From Effrenium voratum (lineage: Eukaryota; Sar; Dinophyceae; Suessiales; Symbiodiniaceae), in NCBI GenBank assembly GCA_963377175.1, contig CAUJNA010002768.1, positions 653,501-717,500 of the forward strand: 64,000 bases of DNA, given 5' to 3'. Of this stretch, positions 56,373-64,000 are shown piece by piece (position 1 is the first letter of the stretch; each line of letters opens with the position of its first letter). Under the pieces are notes generated by a model. The model ran no database searches. It had not been told where the DNA came from and worked only from the letters and a program-made list of their open reading frames with translations. Position numbers and translations under genes: made by a program.

Positions 56373-57046
56373 CTTGTGCTTTTTCGCCTGGAAAAACTGA
56401 GAAGACATGTCCAGTGAAAAAGTCCCTTCAACACCAACAGGGGAATATAGTACAAAAGAGCCATTCTCAGGTCAAGACCCTTCCAAATGTAGATCCAGTA
56501 ACCCACTGGCCTTTCTTTGGACCTTGTGCCGCGAACGGAACCCGGCCTCCACACTGACAGTTACACAATCCAGAACACGCACTTGGGATTGGTTTATGTA
56601 ACCAGTATTAAACTGGGCTCTCATCTATCGCAATTGGTGCAGTTTCTGCTACAGTTGTGCCTTTTGCGCCCCCGTTGGAGATCACATTTTTTTGGGCAAG
56701 AGCCAATGCTGACCGAGGCAGCTTTATCATTTTCATGGGGCTGATCTCTACCATTTTTGAGTGTGTCCCTTTTTAGACTCGATGCACCCTTTCAAGCAAC
56801 ATCCGGCAACATTCCAGGCTACCGTACAACGTTGATTGCTATTGACTGTAGCTGATGGTGAATATTGACTATTGCTCAGTGTCGCTCAGCTCTATCACTG
56901 GTGTGCATTGTTACATTGCAGCTGATACACCCCGAACCCAAACTCTAAGCAACACTTTGAACAACGAAACCAACTGTGCAATACATGTCGCTCCCTTCTT
57001 TCAGCACGCTCTGATGTGCTGGACGACATCAGCTCCAAATAAAGGC

Positions 57047-58522
57047 TCAGCTGCTCTTGCACCAAGTATCTCTCAGCTGCTCTTGCACCTGGCTGCTGTC
57101 TCCGCCATATTCCGGCTTACCCCAGGTGACAACAGCCCCAGATTCAAGAATGGCAGCAAAAGCACCGTCAGTTGCTTGGATGTGCTGGACGTCCCTCAGC
57201 TGCTCTTGCACCTGGCTGCTGTCTCCGCCATATTCCGGCATACCCCAGGTCACAACAGCACCAGATTCGAGAATGGCAGCAAAAGCACCATTCGCAGTTG
57301 CTTTGATGTGGTGAACGTTCCTCAGCTGCTCTTGCACCTGCCTGCTGTCTCCGCCATATTCCGGCTTACCCCAGGTCACAACAGCCCCAGATTCAAGAAT
57401 TGCAGCAAAAGCACCGTCAGTTGCTTGGATGTGCTGGACGTTCCTCAGCTGCTCTTCCACCTCGCTGCTGTCTCCGCCATGTTGCGGATTACCCCAGGTC
57501 ACAACAGCCCCAGATTCGAGAATGCCAGCAAACGCACTGCAAGTTGCTTGGATGTGCTTGACGTTCCTCAGCTGCTCTTGCACCTGGCTGCTGTCTCCGC
57601 CGCAGTCTGCGCGACCCCAGGTCACAACAACCCCCGATTCAAGAATGGCAGCAAAAGCACCATATGCAGTTGCTTGGATGTGCTGGACGTCTCTCAGCTG
57701 CTCTTGCACCTGGCTGCTGTCTCCGCCAAGTTGTGGATGACCCCAGGTCACAACAGCACCAGATTCGAGAATGGCAGCAAAAGCAACTGCAGCTGCTTGG
57801 ATGTTCTGGACGTTCCTCAGCTGCTCTTGCACCTGGCTGCTGTCTCCGCCATGTTGCGGATTACCCCAGGTCACAACAGCCCCAGATTCAAGAATGGCAG
57901 CAAAAGCACAGGCAGTTGCTTTGATGTGCTGGACGTTCCTCAGCTGCTCTTGCACCTGGCTGCTGTCTCCGCCAAATTCCAGCTTACCCCAGGTCACAAC
58001 AGCCCCAGATTCAAGAATGGCAGCAAAAGCATTGCCAGTTGCTTGGATGTCCTTTACGTTCCTCAGCTGCTCTTGCACCTGGCTGCTGTCTCCGCCATCT
58101 TGCGGATTACCCCAGGTCACAACAGCCCCAGATTCAAGAATGGCAGCAAAAGCGCCTCTGCAAGAACTTCTAGTTGCTTGGATGATCTGAACATTCCTCA
58201 GCTGCTCTCGCACCTGGATGCTGTCTCCGCCAAAACCTGGATCGCCCCAGGTCACAATCGTTTCTCCGTGGCCATGCAATGCAAATGCCTTGTCAGTAGC
58301 TGCGAGTGTGCCAAGCTGCACAACAGCAGCCAACATATCCCCATCCTGCAATCCTGCCTCTCCCAGTGTGGCTGTCAGTTCGAGCTGCCGGCCTTTCGCA
58401 GTAAGCTTCAAGCGTCGCTGAAAATGCCGCTGCGCTGCAGCCTGCAGCTCGCTGATGGGTGTAGCCGGCGAGACTTCTACAGAAAAACCATCTCCACTGG
58501 GTAAGTGAACATCCATCTTCAT
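57047..58522 (-). CDS. Ubiquitin-like / RCC1-like repeat protein (about 491 aa), intronless paralogue
   Basis: ATG at 58520-58522 opens MKMDVHLPSGDGFSVEV with a ubiquitin-like domain matching that of 29211-30677 closely (FQRRLKLTAKGRQLELTATL), then ten VVTWG...GGDSSQVQEQLRNVQHIQAT units and a short tail LRDTWCKSS. Both genes share CAMK at the start, and the repeat units are near-identical at the DNA level, pointing to recent duplication and repeat homogenisation. The absence of introns beside exon-poor but intron-rich neighbours suggests origin through reinserted cDNA. The plus-strand 549-codon ORF over the same DNA (56855-58504) is its antisense shadow. Related dispersed repeats flank the gene on both sides. 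Confidence 0.75.
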   Translation of the reverse strand: MKMDVHLPSGDGFSVEVSPATPISELQAAAQRHFQRRLKLTAKGRQLELTATLGEAGLQDGDMLAAVVQLGTLAATDKAFALHGHGETIVTWGDPGFGGDSIQVREQLRNVQIIQATRSSCRGAFAAILESGAVVTWGNPQDGGDSSQVQEQLRNVKDIQATGNAFAAILESGAVVTWGKLEFGGDSSQVQEQLRNVQHIKATACAFAAILESGAVVTWGNPQHGGDSSQVQEQLRNVQNIQAAAVAFAAILESGAVVTWGHPQLGGDSSQVQEQLRDVQHIQATAYGAFAAILESGVVVTWGRADCGGDSSQVQEQLRNVKHIQATCSAFAGILESGAVVTWGNPQHGGDSSEVEEQLRNVQHIQATDGAFAAILESGAVVTWGKPEYGGDSRQVQEQLRNVHHIKATANGAFAAILESGAVVTWGMPEYGGDSSQVQEQLRDVQHIQATDGAFAAILESGAVVTWGKPEYGGDSSQVQEQLRDTWCKSS

Positions 58523-58649
58523 GGCGCAGGAAAGCCTTTTTTCTGGGTGTCTGAGAGTTGCCAAGCACAAGCCTGAGACATAAACAATGCGGCCTTTTGA
58601 ATGGCCTTAGAACAACTCCAACCGTGTGCAAAGGTTCAAATGCCAGGAC

Positions 58650-59275
58650 TCTCTCATGGTTCAGCTGAAGCCGAGGAGTTATGTCAATGGCAGCAAAATC
58701 AATGGCTCCAATCTACAGCAAAGTTTGAAAGGTGGCAACTCAAACGAAACCGAGGGTCTAACAATGCTGAGGAAGGGTAGGCCTCCATTTGCTTTTTGGC
58801 CCCTTGGAAAAGCAAGACCAGTAGTGATAGTTGTTTTTTGAAAACCAACAGTGGACAATAATTTAAACATGTTCTTAAGCTAATTTAAAATGGAAGTAGA
58901 ACATTATTGTCCCCAACGAAACCGATCGAGGAATGTTCGACCCAATCTCTCGACGTTCTTCTTCGGAAGGCTGTTTGCTCCACCAAAATAGTGCAGAAAC
59001 CAATGCCTGGCGCTTCTACCATCCTGGTTTATACCCCTCAACCACCAGTAGGTTGAATGAATGTTCCACCTAGGTCATAACCGCAGCTGAGGTTTCAAAT
59101 AGAGGATCTGCGAAATCAGGTTCAGCGACGAACACGTACTCCGGTGATGAACATGGAACCCACATCACGATTGTTTTAGATCAATCTCCTTGGGACGAAA
59201 CTTTATGGCTTTCGCGAACATCACATTCAGTAGTCCAACCCAAATTGGTGGGTCCAAAGGGAAACCAAAAGAAAA
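58650..59275. repeat. dispersed repeat, copy B
   Basis: Longest copy. Adds an upstream part (CAGCTGAAGCC, ATGGCTCCAATC, GGTCTAACAATG) shared with copy C. No coding in 58523-60275 apart from a weak possible start MSRMMDACDGDLE near 59970-60020. Confidence 0.75.
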
Positions 59276-59294
59276 CCCACAAATGAGGTTCTCG

Positions 59295-59640
59295 TGATCC
59301 AGCTGAAGCCCGAGAATGCGTTGTCAAAATCAAAACCATGGCTCCAATCCGCAAATAAACCGAAACCCAGCGTCTAATGATAGGTGACCTCGATTTGCTT
59401 TTGCGTCCCTGGAACAATATGTCCGCTAGTGATAGATTCCCTCGAAAAACAACAGGGAGACCTATACAAAAGTTCCCAAGCAAATCGCACGTAGAACATG
59501 TTTGCCCCCACGCTAAACTCAATGAAGCCGATCGAGGATGTTTGACCAAATCGCTCGCTGATTTTTGTCCGGAGCGCTCTTGGCTCCATCAAAATAGTGC
59601 AGAAGCCAATCACGTTTGCTTATGTTTACAACAACCACCA
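59295..59640. repeat. dispersed repeat, copy C (partial)
   Basis: Matches the first half of copy B (CAGCTGAAGCC, ATGGCTCCAATC, AAAATAGTGCAGAA) directly after it, so B and C are in tandem. Confidence 0.65.
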
Positions 59641-60275
59641 AACCTACCCGAAACCTTAGTCCTAGATGCAACCAGGGGCCGTGAAAGACCCCTCTGTTTC
59701 GGTTGAAGGAGTCAAACCGGAAACACGAGGGAAAGGCAACGCACATTAAGGGCAACAAGGAATTTGCTACTGAGTGGCAAGGAATGGCCGCTGTCAAACA
59801 CTCCGATCAAAAAGGCTTCGCAAATAATTATTGACAACGCAGGGGGAAGTGGGGCCACTGAACAACTGGGTGATTGTAACACTCCCCATTCCCGCATGTA
59901 CTTTAGGCCCTGCAATCAGCTCTGCAATCAGCCCCGGCCCTTTTTCTCAATCCTCGAGGTCCCCGTCGCATGCATCCATCATTCTCGACATCGGCCGGGC
60001 CGTCTTTCACGCCGGGCGGAAAGAACAGCCGATCCAAGCGGACACATCGAGACTGGCCCAAGGCAAGAATCTATCATGCACTGTGCCCTCCGGGCCGGGG
60101 GGAAAGCGGATTCCCATGTCGCCTTTTATCAGGGAAACCTTGGGCCCCACTGGATATGTGGACATCTCTATATTAGGAATGACCACGGAGCATGGCACTG
60201 TGAAGGGAACACCGCTCCCTGAAAAAAAGGCCGTAGAAGGACAGGTCACTAATCGAATTTTGCCCACGAGCCAGC

Positions 60276-60366
60276 TCAGCCACCCGCGCTCGAGATGTCC
60301 AAATCTCGGCCGAAGGTCAGGTACACTGAGAGTGTCCGGCCACTTAGAATCACCTCCCGCAGGCAC
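60276..60366 (-). CDS. RRM2 terminal exon
   Basis: After CCAG|GTGCCT, completes Arg and reads CLREVILSGRTLSVYLTFG then RDLDISSAGG and TGA. L.GR.L.V closes the RRM. Confidence 0.65.
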
Positions 60367-63300
60367 CTGGCGAGCCACGTTGCCACGAGCCAAGAAATCC
60401 GGGAGAAAGTTGTCTTGGACGCCCCGCATTCAGGTTCCCTTGTAGCCATGCTGCTGGGTGCAAATTTGACTTGAGAAGGGGAGACACGAAAGGCGGGATA
60501 CAGCAAAGTGGTCCCCCGAATGTGTCGTAAAGTGGTTCCCCAAATGCTGTCTCAAAAGAAAGGAAGGGACTTGCATCGAATACTGTTCAGTTGCGCATGG
60601 AGCCCAACAAAAGACAACGCTGCAAAGCTGAAGTACACCCAGCACCGTATAAGTGACACAAGAGCAAAGCGGACCGAAGTGTAAAGCGAAGCGAGCGAAA
60701 AGCCTCCTTGAGGCTACCTTTCGTGAAATAAAGGACAACACTTTTGCCAGTCCCCTAAGACTCACGAAGAACCGTGGAAACCACATGCTTGAAAAGCTGA
60801 ACCAGTAAGATCACGAGAGATCCTCTAGGACCGTCCCCAAAATGGATCAGGGTGTTTCGCCTGTCCTCATATTGCTTGGCGGCGGGGGGGATGGAGGGGG
60901 GTCGCTCAAGAAGATTGGCAACTCACCGGCGGGTTTGAGGTTGCTATGGTCCCTGCAAGCTTGCATGCACATTTCGCCTGAAACTCAAGCATCAGGTTCA
61001 CCAGACTGCGAGCTCACATAGGTCACCTCTTCATGCCAGCTGGCAAACGATTGCAGGATAAACCCTCCTAAGATGTAAGGTTAACCCTTGGCACGACTTC
61101 TGAGGGGTCTTGCCGGTATTGGTTTTCCACTCAGTTGGCCGGTGGTTCGAGTTCATTTCAACACTGGAAACTGCGCATCCCTCACCTGGCCGCTTCCATG
61201 GCCAGCTCTGGGCTCTGCATCTCCACCAGCCAGCCACCCCCTGCGGATAGGCCCCACCAATAGCCACGGTCCTTGTGATGTCCCGTTGAATCCAAGCAAA
61301 AGGGTCACCTTGACCTCAGTTCATGGCTTAATAGTTTGGAGCATGGTGGAAGATGGCCCTTTCGGCGATCCCAACTTGGGGCGTCCAATGGCTGTCATTC
61401 AACCCCCCCATCCCCCGCTTGATGGTCACTTGCAGAAACCGGGGCCTGCAAATAGATCTTTAGCAATTATGCTTAGTTGGTCATTGAAATGCCAGGGTAA
61501 AAAGATGTGTCACGAGGCACCATGGTTTTGGGTTCGGAAAGGGGGTCACAAGGAAACGAAAAAGGCAGGCTGCCCGGAAACATGTCGACAGAAGTTGACC
61601 CAGTGAGTCAAACGCTGCTCATCTGAACAAATTGAGAAGTCAGAACTCCACGGTGCATCCGAAACTCCAAATGAATATGGGTGAGCTCGTCTTAACAAAT
61701 GAGCTCATGAGAACTCAGCTGCTGGATGGGTTCCTTTGGTACATAAGTAGAACCAAACTGAAACCAGTAGAACCCATCTATTTGCAACCAAACCGGGGGG
61801 GGTTCTCAAAATTTGAGGGGCGGGTCCCCTGAAGTGGTTGGTTTCTTTCTCTTCCCGCCCAAAGGAGCATCACTTTGAGACATTCCCAGAGCAGCCTTTT
61901 CCCGGGCCTCTCGGCGCTGCACCCAGCATGGCAGGCCCCAGCTCCTGCCGGAAGGAGGGCAGCTCTGAGCAGAAGCAGGTCACCAACTCGCTGACCTCCT
62001 GCATGGAATCCTGGCCCTCCGGCATGTTGCCTCAACATCAGGTCGATTCAGAGCTCTTTTTCTTTTTCTTTTTTGGGTACCCTAAGAACAGGTTTGTTTG
62101 AAGGGGAACCAACAGAACCCCCCCACCCCCCATGTTTGGGTCCCCCTGCCCATAGCCTCGAAGAAACAATACTTCAGGAGGCGTACTTCTCGTTGTTAAG
62201 GGGGCTTCCTCCTTTTGGGTGCACCAAGGTGAAGGCATGACCCCCTAGAAACCGGCTCCTTCTTCGAGTCAGGGCACAGAAGACAAGTCAGGGAACGACC
62301 AAAGAGGAGACGACACTTGGCACCACCCAGTCCCGACCTCCAGGATTCCCGGAGATTCCCTCAAACTCCAAACGGTCCAAACGGTCCAAACGGTCCAATG
62401 TTTGGCCCGGCTGCCAATGAAGATGTGCCGAAGGCTCTTCGGCTTCGGCCTCGCCTTGGACGTCGCCCGCGCTGCCTTGCCCAGATCCGGCCCTCGATCC
62501 GGCCGATCCGGCCGCCGGTCCCTGGGCGCCTGGCGTTTCCGGTGCCACAAACTGCCTTCACCAGTTCCTACATCTGCTTTGGGGGCTTTGAGTTGACATG
62601 TATCCTGGGAACTCCCAAACACCAAATGAGAACTCACATTTAAGACTCAATGGAGATAAGAGACCTCTACCCTTCGCAGGAAGGTACACAGCTACTAAAC
62701 ACTCCTTCGGTGGGACACGTTCAAGGTGCTCAAAAACTCTGTTCGAATCCTGTTACTCATTTTCGAAGCGGGCGGAATACCAACGTAATGCTTGCGTTTA
62801 GAGCCCTACACTTCTGTCTGCAATTTCTGCCTTTGCGGACATGTTACATGGGGCATGCCTTTTCGGGCGTGAAACAAGATCCTTGGCCATGCATCTTCTG
62901 GCCACGGAGGGAAAAGGAAAACCATTCTGCCTTTTCCCGGTTTGTGCATCTTATTTCGGCACCTAAACTGCTTCATTTTGAAAAAAGAAACGTGATCGCC
63001 TTTGTGAGGCGCCTGGGGACTTCATGCGAGATGTGGCTTAGAATCAGGGGACTGCAAAATGGGAGCGAAACCCCAACGCCAAGTGGGGATTCCAACACAA
63101 CACAAATCCAAATGTGCCATCAAACTCCTAATAGGGACCCTGACAATGGTTGTCTAGATTCCAGAACCCCATTCTGCATATATTGAGGCCCTTGCCGTAG
63201 TCACCTAACTACCGCAATTGACTCGGCCAAAAGAAATCACCAAAAGCGGACACGTTGGCATTTCTGGCTACGACGGGTCCGACGGCTCCATCTGGGTCCT

Positions 63301-64000
63301 GCGGCAGCATCCCCAGGCGCCGCAGCGGCGCGACGTCGAGGCCCGGCAAAGCGCCGTCGTGGGGCGGCGTGTAATCCATGGGCCAGGTGATGACCAGCCT
63401 CTTTTTTTCCCGCAAAAAGGAGGCTAGAGGGGCCACGACCTAGGGTTGGTTGGGGTGGAGGGTCCATGAAGGTTTCGTACACCTTTGGGGTGGGGGCGGT
63501 TTTTGTCCCTTGCTTGAGGGGGGCAGCCTTTTGGGGGACGCACTTGAGTCGCACTTGGAACCTGCTGCTTGCGGGGGCCTACCCAGAACCAACGAAGCAA
63601 TGTGGGAACCCCAATTGCAGGGGCTTGGTGAAAATCCCTTTGCGAGTTTGTGAGTGTTTCTTCGCTTGTTGGCTGCTTGCTTGTTTGCTCGTTGGTTGGT
63701 TGGATGGTTGGTCGGTTGGGAGAGAAGCCCGGCACCAGTTTGGATGAACCCCTATGAATACTGTGATAAAACACCAACTGGTTCAATGCTTTTTCCATCC
63801 ACGGTAGTGGAAGAGGATGAATAGACCCGGTGGATTACTAGGGGTCTTTCCCCCGGTTTGCAATCCCAACACCCCCGTACTGAAGCACGGGCGCCGTTAC
63901 ACGGGTTCGCGAGAGCACTCGCCTCCGGCCGCAGAGACTCATGCCGTTGAAGAGCAGAGCGGTACTGGCGAGTTGCGGGTCAAAGAAGGTGATGAACGCC
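60276..64000 (-). CDS. Tandem-RRM splicing-factor-like protein, resembles U2AF large subunit (3' part; 5' part beyond right edge)
   Basis: Exons in transcript order: 63923-64000 (cut by the edge), 63254-63398, 62415-62529, 61896-62030, 61186-61240, 60276-60366 (TGA). All five junctions keep phase. The first junction completes an RRM C-terminus: AFITFFDPQLASTALLFNG then SLCGRRLVITWPMDYTPP. The L.I..P.DY.P ending matches RRM1 of U2AF65 (LKIRRPHDYQP). A basic Pro/Arg linker leads to a second RRM: SLRHIFIGNMPEGQ, VSELVTCFCSELPSF, GWLVEMQSPELAMEAAR and LREVILSGRTLSVYL, again each spanning an exon junction. The chain ends soon after RRM2, so no third (UHM) domain is seen. U2AF65 binds the polypyrimidine tract and helps choose the AG; the naming here is inference from motif spacing. 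Donors: GC, GT, GC, GC, GT. Confidence 0.7.
61186..61240 (-). CDS. RRM2 exon, RNP1 strand
   Basis: 55 nt, GCAG|GGGGTG to CCAG|GTGAGG: GGWLVEMQSPELAMEAA, an RNP1-like strand (G-W-L-V-E-M) and start of helix 2. Confidence 0.65.
61896..62030 (-). CDS. RRM2 exon, helix 1
   Basis: After TGAG|GCAACA: NMPEGQDSMQEVSELVTCF then CSELPSFRQELGPAM. Compare the V.ELL..FG.L..F pattern of U2AF65 RRM2. Ends AAAAG|GCTGCT. Confidence 0.65.
62415..62529 (-). CDS. basic linker and first strand of RRM2
   Basis: After CCAG|GCGCCC, Arg/Pro-rich (APRDRRPDRPDRGPDLGKAA) and ends KSLRHIFI plus one base before a GC donor (TTG|GCAGCC). The next exon completes Gly-Asn-Met-Pro. Confidence 0.6.
63254..63398 (-). CDS. RRM1 end and linker exon
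   Basis: After AGAG|GCTGGT, phase 2. Encodes LVITWPMDYTPPHDGALPG, then LDVAPLRRLGMLPQDPDGAV and a short tail to AAC|GTGTCC. The donor is the least certain part. Confidence 0.65.
63923..64000 (-). CDS. RRM1 exon (cut by right edge)
   Basis: Encodes AFITFFDPQLASTALLFNGM then SLCGR; donor GAG|GCGAGT, a GC donor otherwise matching consensus. RNP1-type strand followed by A..AL..NG..L.GR. Confidence 0.7.

Noticed and set aside
56855..58504. 549-codon plus-strand ORF
   Set aside because: Antisense shadow of the RCC1-like gene; its apparent repeat is the complement of the VVTWG units.

Overview
The window looks like nuclear DNA of a dinoflagellate, most likely in or near the Symbiodiniaceae. The signs are genes all on one strand, introns that begin GT, GC or GA and end AG followed by an exonic G, alveolin-type cortical repeats, ubiquitin-like plus RCC1-like repeat proteins, abundant decayed tandem repeats and a large copia-type retroelement. 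No bacterial gene organisation is present. Every gene I can support is on the minus strand, so the window reads right to left.

From right to left: (1) 60276-64000, the 3' part of a multi-exon tandem-RRM protein resembling the large subunit of U2AF, entering from the right edge. (2) 57047-58522, an intronless ubiquitin-like/RCC1-like gene flanked by related dispersed repeats. (3) 23118-56372, a very dilute alveolin gene: 20 tiny exons (15-73 nt) plus a terminal exon spread over about 33 kb, with a second intronless RCC1-like gene (29211-30677) inside one intron. (4) 18204-22860, two tandem arrays (61-bp units, then 13 copies of a two-length 290-380 bp unit). (5) 12971-18045, a second hidden multi-exon gene, a coiled-coil and CxxC zinc-binding protein of unknown function, with a ~265-bp tandem array in its last intron. 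(6) 1-12780, a copia-type retroelement with a putative 195-bp 5' LTR, gag-protease-integrase, RT-RNase H, and then about 4 kb of extra open frame with a PC-motif domain and a long uncharacterised C-terminal part that leaves the left edge.

The three multi-exon genes are not visible as long ORFs. I found them by reading the minus strand for in-frame islands beginning after AG|G and then testing whether neighbouring islands join in phase. AG|G was used as a search rule and donors were picked for phase, so the splice sites are models. The independent support is that the joined products read as coherent families: two complete RRM folds, an uninterrupted alveolin repeat protein, and a continuous coiled-coil protein. 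Nothing here was checked against transcripts or databases.

The element, the two RCC1-like genes and the arrays are the accessory part. The U2AF-like, alveolin and coiled-coil genes are the host part. The stretches between exons are intron or intergenic sequence in which I see mostly repeats.
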